Shown here piece by piece: positions 45,301-56,500 of a DNA stretch of 64,000 bases (within the stretch, counting starts at the first letter, position 1; each line of letters begins with the position of its first letter). The stretch lies in contig NC_135358.1 in the NCBI RefSeq assembly GCF_051622035.1, positions 13,888,001 through 13,952,000 on the forward strand. The letters are read 5' to 3'. The stretch comes from Arctopsyche grandis (Eukaryota; Arthropoda; Insecta; Trichoptera; Hydropsychidae). Under the pieces are notes generated by a model. It worked only from the letters and a program-made list of their open reading frames with translations. It was not told the DNA's origin and did no database searches. Both the position numbers and the translations under genes were made by a program.

Positions 45301-47938
45301 CCAATTCTTTGATTTCGGTGATGGTTAGGTTAGGTTGGGTTAGGTTTGGTGGGGTAAGAACGTTTTGTGGATATTTTGGCAATGTCGAATTCTTTGATTT
45401 CGGTGTTGGTAAGGTTAGGTTGGGTTAGGTATGGTGAGGAAAGGACATTTAGTGGATATTTTGGCAATGTCGAATTCTTTGATTTCAGTGATGCTTAGGT
45501 TACTTTGGGTTAGGTATGGTGTGGTAAGCACGTTTTGTGGATATTTTGGCATTGTCATATTCTTTGATTTCGTCGATGGTTAGGTTAGGTTAGGTTGGGT
45601 GGTGGGGTAAGAACGTTTTGTGGAAATTTTGGCAATGTCGAATTCTCTGTTTTTTGTGATGGTTAGGTGAGGTTGGGTTAGGTATGGTGAGGTAAGCACG
45701 TTTTGTGGATATTTTGGCAATGTCGAATTCTTTGATTTTGGTGATGGTTAGGTTAGGTTGGGTTAGGTTAGGTGAGATAAGCACGTTTGTGTATATTTTT
45801 GCAATGTCCAATTCTTTGATTTCGGTGATGGTTAGGTTAGGTTGGGTTAGGTATTGTGAGTTCAGCACGTTTTGTTGATATTTTGGCAATGTCGAATTTT
45901 TTGATTTCGGTGATGGTTAGGTTAGTTTGGGTTTGGTATGGTGAGGTTAGCACGTTTTATGGATATTTTGGCAATGTCGAATTCATTGATTTCGGTAATA
46001 GTTAGGTTAGGTTGGGTTATGTTTGCTGAGGTAAGCACATTTTGTGTATATTTTTGCAATGTCGAATTCATTGATTTCGGTGATGGTTAGTTTAGGTTGG
46101 GTTTGGTTTTGTGAAGTTAGCACGTTTTGTGTATATTCTTGCAATGTCCAATTCTTTGATTTCGGTGATGGTAAGGTTAGGTTTTGTAAGGTTTGGTGAG
46201 GTTAGCACGTTTTGTGTATGATTTTGAAATGTCGAATTCATTGATTTCAGTTAAGGTAAGGTTAGGTTGGGTTAGGTATCGTAAAGTAAGCACGTTTTGT
46301 GTATATTTTTGCAATGTCCAATTCTTTAATTTCCGTGATGGTTAGGTTAGGTTGGGTTAGGTTTGGTGGGGTAAAAACGTTTTCTGGATATTTTGGCAAT
46401 GTCGAATTTTTTGAATTTGGTTATAGTTAGGTTAGGTTGGGTTAGGTTTGGTGAGGTAAGCACGTTTTGTGTATATTTTTGCAATGTCGAATTCATTGAT
46501 TTCGGTGATGGTTAGGTTAGGTTGGGTTAGGTTTCGTGAAGTTAGCACGTTTTGTGTATATTTTTGCAATGTCCAATTCTTTGATTTCGGTGATGGTTAG
46601 GTTAGGTTGGGTTAGGTTTTGTGAGGTTAGCACGTTTTGTGTATATTTTTGCAATGTCGAATTCATTGATATCGGTTATGGTAAGGTTAGGTTGGGTTAG
46701 GTCTTGTGAAGTTAGCAGGTTTTGTGAATATTTTTGCAATGTCCAATTCTTTGATTTCGGTGATGGTTAGGTTAGGTTTTGTTAGGTATGGTGAGGTAAG
46801 CACGTTTTTTGGATATTTTGGCAATGTCGAATTCTTTGATTGCGGTGATGGTTAGGTTAGGTTGGGTTAGGTATGGTGAGGAAAGCACGTTTTGTGTATA
46901 TTTTTGCAATGTCCAATTCATTGATTTCGGTGATAGTTAGGTTAGGTTGTGTTAGGTATGTTGAGGTAAGCACGTTTTTTGGATATTTTGGCAATGTCGA
47001 ATTCTTTGATTTTGGTGATGGTTAGGTTAGGTTGGGTTGGGTATGGTGAGGTAAGCACATTTTGTGTATATTTTTCAATGTCAAATTCTTTGATTTCGGT
47101 GATGGTTAGGTTAGGTTGGGTTAAGTTTGGTGAGGTGAGCACGTTTTGTGTATATTTTTGCAATGTCGAATTTATTGATTTCGGTGATGGTTAGGTTAGG
47201 TTGGGTTAGGTTTCGTGAAGTTAGCAAGTTTTGTGTATATTTTTGCAATGTCCAATTCTTTGATTTCGGTGATGGTTAGGTTAGGTTGGGTTAGGTTTGG
47301 TGAGGTTAGCACGTTTTGTGTATGATTTTGCAATGTCGAATTCATTGATTTCAGTTATGGTAAGGTTAGGTTGGGTTAGGTTTCGTGAAGTTAGCAGGTT
47401 TTTTGGATATTTTGGCAATGTCGAATTCTTTGATTTCGGTGATGGTTAGGTTAGGTTGGTTTAGGTTTGGTGAGGTTAGCACGTTTTGTGTATATTTTTT
47501 CAATGTCGAATTCATTGATTTCGGTTATGGTAAGGTTAGGTTGGGTTAGGTCTTGTGAAGTTAGCAGGTTTTGTGACTATTTTGGCAATGTCGAATTCTT
47601 TGATTTCGGTGATGGTAAGGTTAGGTTTTGTTAGGTTTGGTGAGGTTAGCACGTTTTGTGTATATTTTTGCAATGTCAAATTCATCGATTTCGGTTATGG
47701 TAAGTTAAGTTGGGTTAGGTCTTGTGAAGTAAGCAGGTTTTGTGAATATTCTTGCAATGTCCAATTCTTTGATTTCGGTGATGGTTAGGTTAGGTTGTGT
47801 TAGGTATGTTGAGGTTAGCACGTTTTTTGGATATTTTGGCAATGTCGAATTCTTTGATTTCGGTGATGGTTAGGTTAGGTTAGGTTAGGTATGTTGAGGT
47901 AAGCACGTTTTGTGTATATTTTTCAATGTCGAATGTAG
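42365..47938 (+). repeat. Telomere-like 85-bp satellite, block IV (right end of array)
   Basis: Last block of the array, same orientation. It stops within a CAATGTCGAATG motif at about 47938, where sequence of an RTE-like reverse transcriptase begins with no intervening unique DNA. The right edge of the satellite is therefore a junction with an older transposon. Confidence 0.93.
44230..45553 (+). repeat. Higher-order duplication, period about 673 bp
   Basis: Two consecutive blocks of about eight units carry the same order of variants. The CTTAGGTTACTTTGGGTTAG variant begins at 44821 and again at 45494. They also share the variant with GAAAGCACATTTAGTGG (one base changed in the second copy). 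Confidence 0.75.
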
Positions 47939-49085
47939 TATGAGAGTATGTAGGTGATAGGATGCATCCTTGCCTGACGCCCCGTTTTATAGGAATCTCA
48001 TCAGTGAATTGATCATTGACACGTACTACTGCAGTCTGATTCCAATAAATATTTCGTAGCAATCTGACATCTCTGTCGTCCAGGCCAATATTTTTTAATG
48101 TTTCCAGCAGGCGAGCGTGTTGGACACGGTCAAAGGCCTTTTCAAAGTCTATAAAGCAGATGTACACAGGTTTACGGACTTCTCTGCATCTTTGGAGTAG
48201 TGTTTTCATACAGAAAAGAGCCTCTCGGGTACCCAAGCCTTGTCTGAACCCAAACTGCTCTCTGCTTTTCGCCTCTTCACACCGTGAGTAAATTCTGCCC
48301 TGTATTATCTTTAGTAGGATCTTCAATCTGTGACTCATTAGGCTAATTATTCTGAAGTCGCTACACGTCCTCGCGTTTTTTTTTTTTGGCAACGGGATAA
48401 ATATGGATTGTAACCAATTGCTAAGTATTTCGCCTGATAAATATATTTTATTGAAAAGTTTTGTGAGATCTTCAATAGCTTTAGGAATTCGGCAGGAATC
48501 ATATCCGGTCCAGTAGCTTTCCGACTCTTTGCTAGTTTTATAGCATGTTCCACTTCGGATTTCAATATGTATGGTCCCGTTTCTGGATCTTTAATATGCC
48601 TCCCGGTTTTTCTATTGTCTTTAAAGAGCAATTTTGTGTACTCAGTCCATTCTGATTTCTTCTCATCCATTTTTAAAATGATTTTTCCATTTTTATTCCT
48701 AAGGATTATGAAATCTTTTTTCTGAATGCTCCTGTTGCTTCTTTTAGTTTTTTATGTACATTATTACAATTCATCGTGTTTTTCTTGTAATTTTTCAATT
48801 TCGTCACATTTATTTTCCATCCATTTTTCTTTGATTTCTTTAATTTTCCTTTGAATTTGGCGGTGAATATTTTTATATTGTGTTGGATTATTATGTTTGT
48901 GTTTTTTAAGTTCTTTCATTAAATGTATAATTTCATCCGTCATCCAAGGTTTTTTTTTATTAATTATTTGATTTTTTTCAAGAAACTTTTTCCCAGATTG
49001 GGTCATTGCTGATTTCATACCTTCCCACTTTAAGTTCACATTACTATTTTCTTCAATACATTTTTGTTTAAAATTGTACACAATA
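47939..49085 (-). pseudogene. Decayed RTE-like non-LTR retrotransposon ORF fragment
   Basis: Read on the minus strand from about 49081 leftwards: a basic linker region (PWMTDEIIHLMKELKKH), then a pre-RT segment with SRKATGPDMIPAEFLKLL, then reverse transcriptase motifs EQFGFRQGLGTREALF, CFIDFEKAFDRVQH and IKRGVRQGCILSPT. The motifs are spread over three frame-shifted open pieces (48764-49081, 48347-48670, 47880-48392), so the gene is broken. It stops just after GCILSP, before the FADD-type catalytic motif, where satellite begins. The 5' endonuclease part is also absent. Motif wording is closest to what I know of RTE/BovB-type enzymes; clade assignment is moderate. Confidence 0.8.
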
Positions 49086-49378
49086 TCAGAACCTAATTTT
49101 TATTTTATTGGAGGCCTCACATACGGTTCGGTGATTACATCGTAAAAGTGAGCAGCCATAGAATAACCGTCGCTACGACAATCGCGTGCCCGGTACGGTT
49201 ATCCTGGTGGCGATTCTCTTTTGCAACGTAATCCATTTACCTTTTTACATATATACAGAGCTTGTTTTTGAAAAAAACGTTGCTGGAACGAAATTCTTGT
49301 TCTTGCACTCGAATCCATCCATATTTCATTTTCTTCATAAGGACACAAATTTTATCATTTTGGCCAGTTATATAATAT
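49086..49378. other. Unassigned sequence
   Basis: About 290 bp between the RTE-like fragment and the next repeat. It has one 65-residue plus-strand open frame (49186-49383) with no recognisable motif. Nothing supportable was seen. Confidence 0.5.
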
Positions 49379-49612
49379 ACTAGCTGAACCCGGCATGCGT
49401 TGTAATGCCACAGTAACGCGTAGGCGCGGCGCGATTATTGTCACACTCACGGCGGGATGCGTTGAAGGCGATAGGATAGCTTTACTTTCGCGGCAGTAAC
49501 ATCGTAATTACGAATATTATTATTAAGAGGTTTTTCCCGTTTTTTTCATATTAATCTTCCCGGAAATGCATACAACAAATCCTGAAAGTTCCATCGTAAT
49601 CAGTTGAGTGGT
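49379..49612 (+). repeat. Dispersed repeat with CTAGCTGAACCCGGC terminus
   Basis: Begins ACTAGCTGAACCCGGCATGC and ends near CATCGTAATCAGTTGAGTGG. These end sequences resemble widely dispersed insect repeats known as tails of RTE-like elements or SINEs. It has no coding capacity, and the family assignment is from memory of the motif only. Confidence 0.5.
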
Positions 49613-49626
49613 ATATATATATATGT

Positions 49627-49942
49627 AAAGTGTGCTCAGTGCTCCATCCAGAATCCCTTGATATCGCACCTAGTACCTACTTATAAGGGGAAGGTCGCTC
49701 ACTGTATCTTCGACGTTCGGTTACTTCCCTATTGTTTAGGCACGTGCCCGGATATGCAATTCCACAGTCCAAAGCTCTCAGTTCCACGCTATCGTGCTGT
49801 CAGTTCTGAGAACTCCACGGGAAAGCGACCGAGTGCCGTTACCGCCGCTAAGTGCATTCGGGGGTATCTCATTGTTGCAGTTAAGTCTGGAGATAATCCT
49901 CGAAACCAATTGACATAACCACCGTGGCGGCTCCTACGTTAC
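49627..49942 (-). repeat. LTR remnant related to the solo LTR at 50258-50642
   Basis: Shares an ordered set of motifs with the solo LTR: CCAGAATCCCTTGATATCGC against CCAGAATGCCCTGATATCGC, CTTATAAGGGG against CTTATAAAGGG, CCCGGATATG against TTCGGATATG, and an end CCTACGTTACA against GTACGTAACA. Its left end is missing or too diverged. It is an older, truncated LTR of the same retrotransposon family, probably minus-oriented by analogy. Confidence 0.6.
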
Positions 49943-50218
49943 AATAGAATATAAAATCGGACGCGATGTGTGTGGGTATATGTGTTTGTGCCAGACCGTC
50001 AATATACAGCCAATTAAAGTGAAGTGGTAAAGAAGACGCGGGGAAGCGTGGTAGTTGGGAATTGGGGAGTGGGGGGTGGAGCGTCATGTGACGTCAGGCC
50101 GAGTGACGGGTGACACCCACACACACACACATACACACACTCTTTCATTATTTCTACGGGTGAATGGCGCATTAATACGCACGCGCTCCTATAAATTACC
50201 TTTCACCATATTTATATA
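49943..50218. other. Unassigned AT/GT-rich sequence with a CA microsatellite
   Basis: No gene seen. A CA-rich run (CACACACACACACACATACACACAC-like) lies at about 50114-50141, and a G-rich stretch GGGGAGTGGGGGGTGG near 50063-50079. Confidence 0.5.
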
Positions 50219-50705
50219 TAACTAGTTTTACCCGGCTTCACTCAGTATTTGTGATATTGTTGCGTAGGGGTGGGTGGAGGATCCAAGTAAAAGACCAACA
50301 GTCGTTTCACAGCATTTATTGATGATTCAGGAGATACACGCAGTGTCACTGCTAAGTCCAGAATGCCCTGATATCGCCTACGTACCGCCTTATAAAGGGT
50401 AGATCTCTCAGGACGCCTAATCTGTTTACCTGTTGTATAGTCACGTATTCGGATATGTATTTCCCCGATATTGGGTCTCCCCGTACCGATTCTGAGAAAT
50501 AACTAATATCGGTCATTGTTTAGCCTAAATGCACTTAGAGTCCAGATATAATCTTTGGAAGTAAGTGCATGCATTTAGTTAATCCGATAACAGATATCCG
50601 TTGGTCTAAGTACAATTCGCTCAATCCACGGCGTACGTAACAATATAAACAGCGTAAACATGGCGAATCTAATAGTAATAGAATCACTAGTGATTATATA
50701 ACAAT
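50219..50705 (+). repeat. Dispersed ACTAGTTTTACCCGGC repeat, split by a solo LTR
   Basis: The stretch 50219-50257 (ACTAGTTTTACCCGGCTTCA...) and the stretch from 50643 (ATATAAACAGCGTAAACATG...) together resemble, in reverse complement, 62580-62714. The solo LTR inserted between them. Confidence 0.6.
50254..50646 (-). mobile_element. Solo LTR with 4-bp target duplication
   Basis: 385 bp (50258-50642) beginning TGTTGCGTAGGGG and ending CGTACGTAACA, flanked by ATAT on both sides. On the minus strand it shows a TATA-like TTTATAAGGCGG (near 50395) and, about 75 bp further on, AATAAATGCTGTG as a poly(A) signal, so the minus strand is probably the sense strand. No internal retrotransposon sequence is present, as expected after LTR-LTR recombination. 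Superfamily (Gypsy or BEL) cannot be fixed from the LTR alone. Confidence 0.78.
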
Positions 50706-52874
50706 ACAGTTAAAATATACATATAAATATGGATTGTAATAATTATGTGCGCACGAAAATTATATGGGGGTAGGGCGAGTGAGACGACTGTGTTGGTGAT
50801 GCACAACTATTTATTTTGAAAGCCGGGAAGGAAGCAATTGCTTACCGGCGAAGCACTGGCGAACTGTTGGTTTTCGGCCAGTACCTCGGGGTTGCTGTAA
50901 TTGTTTCGTCTAATTGCTTTTGAAACATTAAAAATACAGAGAAAAAAGATTCCGGAATTAGGGAAAAAATTTGAAGTCATAATCAAACAATGGTGATAAT
51001 AAGTGATTTCGACAATTAAATCAGATAAATTGACATACTGTGTTTGGAAACGATTGACTTGGGTGTCACAAATATCCAAATCTGAAGAGGAAATCAAATC
51101 TTTAATCTACAACTTATGACAATTATCAATTTACATACTGAACAAATTGTCAATTCCATTCAAAAACCACCCGTTGATACACCAACGGATAATTTTTTCA
51201 AAGCTTTTTTTTTAAACGGATAATTTTTTCAAACGTTGATACACCAACCCAATTTTTTCAAAGCTTTTCACTGATTAAATTTATAATGAAAAATTTGGAT
51301 TGGATGGGGTAAAAACTAATAAGCATCAAAAGAATAAAAAAACGGTTTAATTAGTTCATGTTTGAATGTCAGAATGTTGAAATATATATTTTAATTTTAT
51401 AAATTCACAGTCGATGTATTCAAAAAACATAATGACATATTTACATTTACGATTATTTTTCCGTTTTATCTTATACATATTAGTACAATATACATACATA
51501 TGTAGGTAAATATAATCTACTAAATATATTCTTTTTTTTAATTTTAAATTACATATTTTAATAGTATGTAGATATGTACACAAATAATTATATTCGTAGG
51601 GATTTAGCTTAGGTACACTTGTACCTAAGCTGTACACATACTGAATTAATCAAAAATATTATAAATCATTTTCGTGTTTAATAAATGTATATTCTATATT
51701 TTCTACACATATAACAGATAATAATCGTACAATAATTGTATAAATAATCGTAATAATGTCACTTTCTTTTGAAAAAAATAATAGTCTGTACTTGCATATC
51801 GATTAAATAACATAACGTCTCTGCATACTGATTAAATAATAAGATTATTGGACCAATTAAAATTGATATTAACTTTTGAGGTTCATTTAAAATTGGAAAA
51901 CTGTATTCCAATTATGTGCTCGAAATTCAATTATAATATGAACCAACTGAATGAATGTAACCATAATATGAATAAATATAATAAAACTATTTTAATTATG
52001 GTTATAAAACTTATTATTTCACAAATTATACAACTTATATTGAAAAAAAATCATTTAAATATAAATATTTGTTATAACTCTATTTTTTTTTATTTCAACT
52101 TTATGTACATTTCAACATAATTAATTGACAAATAATTTTTCAATTGACAAATTCGAAATTCGATATAAAAATGTTTTTTGAGAATTTTCTCCACTCAGAT
52201 TCTATATAAATAAATAATCTTACATCGCACCATAGAATAAATAACCAAACAATAATTTGCACATTTTAAAATTATCACTTATTAATTGAAATAAGTATCC
52301 AGCTTAAAATGTAATCTTAACATATCTAGTTAAATAAAAATACATGAAGTAATTTAAAATATAGAACAAAAACATGAAGTACTTACATATATAAATTAAA
52401 ACAATTTTATAAAGATGGCTATGTTTTTGACTCGAGTTTTAAAAATATATTTATTGAAAATAATAATTTAATAAATATTACTTATTATTTTTAACATATC
52501 CTATTTCATAACAAATCTAAATATTTATATCACATTTCAATTTCACACAAGCTCAGAAATCTTTGGTAACATTTACTTAGAATAATGTGTGGATAAATAT
52601 AATATTTAATTATAATGTATGACAAATTTACTTTTTTACATTTTCAGTGTTGTAATTAAAATTATATATTTGAGTTTCTTAAGTAAAATTTTGGCCACAA
52701 ATAATTTCAAATTTGTACATTACATAATTTATATATTATGTTAAAAACTCACACACATATTGCATTAAATATGGAATGCAAATAGTCTAAAAGATAAATT
52801 ATGAGGAGATAGATGGTAACATTTTCACTTATGTGACTATTTTCCCTAAAATATTTTCATTTAATTTCTATCGG
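50706..52874. other. AT-rich region downstream of the kinase gene
   Basis: About 2.2 kb without a supportable gene. The right part directly after the stop codon must hold the kinase 3' UTR on the minus strand; many AATAAA-like signals occur and none can be chosen. A short direct duplication built on CGTTGATACACCAAC lies at about 51172-51270. Confidence 0.6.
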
Positions 52875-53564
52875 CTAATCAGGTAGTGTTGTGAGATAAT
52901 CTCGAAATACTGGAACTGTTGGAACCAAATATCCCTCTGGATCCATTATATCTGTCGGTGTTGTTATTTCCAAAGGGGGTAAAGGCAACTGGGCGACCGA
53001 TTCTGACGACCATTTGTTTCTAGTGTCATATGACATGATCCACGAATCGTTGTCGTTGTTTCTACTTTCGTCGTCCATTTCGTCTGACTCTTCCCAACCA
53101 CCACTGTCAAACACAGATTGTAGTTTTTCACAAATGTCTTTGAATTTTATTCTGTTTTTCGGATCGGTCCTCCAGCATGCTCTCATCAAATCAAACACAA
53201 ATGCAGGACAATCGTCTGGTGCGATCAACATTATTCCCTGTAGTATAAGTTTACTGGCTCCATCGTTGTTGTGGCCATAAAATGGCTGCTTGCCCAAACT
53301 GTATATCTCCCATAAAACCACTCCATAAGACCAAACGTCCGATTCTAGAGTGAATCTAGCGTAGAGAATACTTTCAGGTGACATCCATCTTATTGGCATC
53401 GGTCGGTTACCACCCATTTTATAGTAATCGCAGGTGTAAACGTCTCTGCTCATTCCGAAATCGGCGATTTTTACAATCAGATCTTCGCCGACCAGACAAT
53501 TTCGACACGCAAGATCTCGATGCACAAACCTTTGAGATGCGAGATAGCTCATACCGCGAGCCAC
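52875..53564 (-). CDS. RTK last coding exon: kinase C-lobe and tail
   Basis: Phase 0 start [18 protein letters not shown]; the intron acceptor TTTTAG immediately precedes it. Contains the catalytic loop HRDLACRN, the magnesium motif in [10 protein letters not shown], the loop tyrosines YTCDYY, then [21 protein letters not shown] and the C-lobe to about residue 145 of the exon. The tail is acidic and Asn/Ser-rich, with two potential phosphotyrosine sites (GYLVP and DYLTTLPD) just before the stop at 52875-52877. Confidence 0.93.
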   Translation of the reverse strand: MARGMSYLASQRFVHRDLACRNCLVGEDLIVKIADFGMSRDVYTCDYYKMGGNRPMPIRWMSPESILYARFTLESDVWSYGVVLWEIYSLGKQPFYGHNNDGASKLILQGIMLIAPDDCPAFVFDLMRACWRTDPKNRIKFKDICEKLQSVFDSGGWEESDEMDDESRNNDNDSWIMSYDTRNKWSSESVAQLPLPPLEITTPTDIMDPEGYLVPTVPVFRDYLTTLPD

Positions 53565-56500
53565 CTAAAATGTAAATCAATCAAATTTTGGTTATTTGTA
53601 TTAAATTTTATTTTGTTTATATTATATAAGTTGTTTTTAAGTTATACCTGCAAAGCTATAGACAGTAGATATTTACTATCTAGCGGTGGCAAACCAGGAA
53701 TTATTTGTCGCATAGACTTGGCATTACTTCTCAGGACACCAGCAAGATCTCCATAAGGCATAAATTCAAATACCATCGAAGGATTTATGCCATTATCTGC
53801 AAATTAAACTTCAGTTGGTTAATAAGAAAAATATATCAAATGAGGATAGCGTGCCAATAGAAGGTATGTGACAGTGACGAGTATAAAGGAGCAAATGGAT
53901 AGGTTGAAGTAGGAAATGTGGCATAGTTTTTGAATTGTAACTAAGGATATAGTTAAGGAAAAGGAAGAATATAGGAACATTACAAATTAAACTAAGGTGC
54001 TATATGTAGAATTAATATGATGAAAAACTTACCACCAACAATTCCTATTAATGTTAAAATGTTGTCATGTCTAAAAGAGCTCATAATGTTGACTTCTCTG
54101 ATGAAATCTTCTTCAGCGGTACGACTAGCACTATCTTTCAGCACTTTGATGGCCACCATTGATGAATTAGAAGCATCCATTTTTAGCATCCCTAAAATAA
54201 TTCTAGATTGATCAAATATTATTTGTATTTCATATTTGTATTTAAGTATTTCTCTAGTGCTGCTGGCCAGACATGGAAATTTGTGACTACAAGTAGATCG
54301 CTTTCTACCAGAGTTTGCCAAATTAACTGATTTCACTGCTGAAACGGTTCCTCATCAAATTGATAAAACCATCCTACCAACTACATATGTCACCACTATT
54401 TGAATATGATTTCAAATTTACGTACAAGTTTAATACCATAGATGTCGCTCAGGATCATTCCGTAATGGCAACATGTGAAAATATAATTTTTATAAAAAAT
54501 ATACATATCACCGAGTCTTCGTGTTTAACAACGAAGTTTACCTTTGTAAACTTTGCCGAAGCAGCCTTCTCCAATTTCCTCGATGAATGAGAGGGAATCT
54601 TTGTGGAGCAGCGGTACAGCAGGTCCCTTAGCGTTTGATGGCACATTGTAAGCGCTGCTATATTGAGGATTGGCAATGTATCTTTCCGCTAGCAGCGGCT
54701 CTCCCGTTCGTGGCTGGTATCCAAAACAAAAAATAATAATCAATGAATTTTAAATTCACCGAAATTATACTATAAGTTTGTAAAATTGTACTATTCAATT
54801 TACTAGCTATGTACATATATACCTGGTGTGAGGAACACCTTTCAAGTTGATATTTTCCTATCGCTACTATGTGTGTTGTGTGGTTTGACTTACAATTAAT
54901 CTGCCACGTACATACGTACGTATATCAAAGTGAAATTTAATTGTGCGGTCACATAAATTCAAAGTTTGTATATATGTACACACATATTGTTTAGTAATGT
55001 TTGACACAATTTTTTCCGAATTTTTACGTGACCTTATTATTTGTATATTACGCACTTCGTACTTTGTAAGCAGGACAAAGTTTTTAAGACGATATTGATT
55101 GCCTTTGAAGTTGTTACAATATAAAAAAAGTTAAATCTTTTTTGTCAAAACCCCAACAAACTTCAATTCGACCACAAAAATCTGCATATTTAGGCATTTC
55201 CTTATTTACACACATATGTACATACATATTTGTATTATACATAATTATTTTGCTAACTTGTTATGAAATTTTATGACTTGGTAAGATACCTAATGTCCCA
55301 ATTAGAATCATTATTTAGACTTTTGTTTAATGTTTATAAGTATATTTTGAACACATTATATAATATGTAGTGTCAGTGGAACAGAAGATGATATAGAAAG
55401 AAGGGAAATGAAAAGAAAGAGTATAGTAATAGTAACAAATAAGTTTATTCAAGGACTTACAGCCTCCGCCTTTCGTGAATTTTTCTCCTTGCACATAAAT
55501 CCATTGATAGACTTCCATTTCCAACAGCAGACAAATAAAGTCAACAAAATCAAAACAGCCACACACGCAGGTGCTGCTATGGTCACCAAATCTATGTTTT
55601 TCTCTATTGTATTCGATCTGTTTATCTGTAAAATGAAAAAAAAAACGTTTATCAATAATTCAATAGTGTAAATATGTACATACATTATTTAATATCATAT
55701 TTTATACTTCACACTTACTGTTTCTGTAGTGGTGCTTATATTTACAGCGGATGTGTTATTTCCTCCGTTAGGAGGAATTACGTTGTGGATGGGCATCGGC
55801 GTGAGAGGAACTAAAACATTTAATAATAAAATTATGAATATATTTTATGCTTATTAAGGGAAAATTTAAATGAAATTATTAAAAGGGAGAATTGTACATT
55901 TTCATTTTGATTCGACATGTATAGTGTAAATGATCTTAAGGTTTACGATTTGATATGCACCGCCCGGATGTAAGTGGAAAGGTATAAACCCGCTTAAGTA
56001 GAATTTCAATAAATTTATATATGTATGTTTTTATATATATGTATACAAAACATACATATATTTTTTTGTATACATATACTATTTACAGACAGGCGAGCGC
56101 GTAGCGTGTGCGAAGTGTGGGATGCACATAGGCGTCGAAAAGGAAAAGGCGCCTAAAGGACATGAAAAAAATAGAATAAATTTTCAAGCGTAAAATTTAT
56201 GGATGTGTCGGAACAACGAGCTTTCTTCTCGTTTGAATTATTATTTTACCGTTTAGTTTGTTGAACGTATATTTATTGGGTTGAATCATTAATATCAGTG
56301 AGTTGTTCGTTCACGTTTTACCAATATTAAGTTAAGATACTGAAGAAAATTAAAATAACTCACTAAAGTTTATAAGAAAAATTAGTCAATTTGATAAAAG
56401 TAACTTTTGGATTATGTATGCACAAGAAAACGGAAAAAATGTTGTCTTTTTTTAATTTTAATTCACCTGCGGCGAATTAAATTAATTTAATTTAGTTTTT

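Noticed and set aside
50..47800. Dozens of 60-170-residue open frames with NLTITEIKEFDIAKISTK-like text
   Set aside because: They are the 85-bp satellite read on the minus strand or, for VRLGWVRFGEV-like text, the plus strand. Since 85 is not a multiple of three, one frame walks through all three phases, producing a pseudo-repeat protein. No start context, no conservation beyond the DNA repeat.
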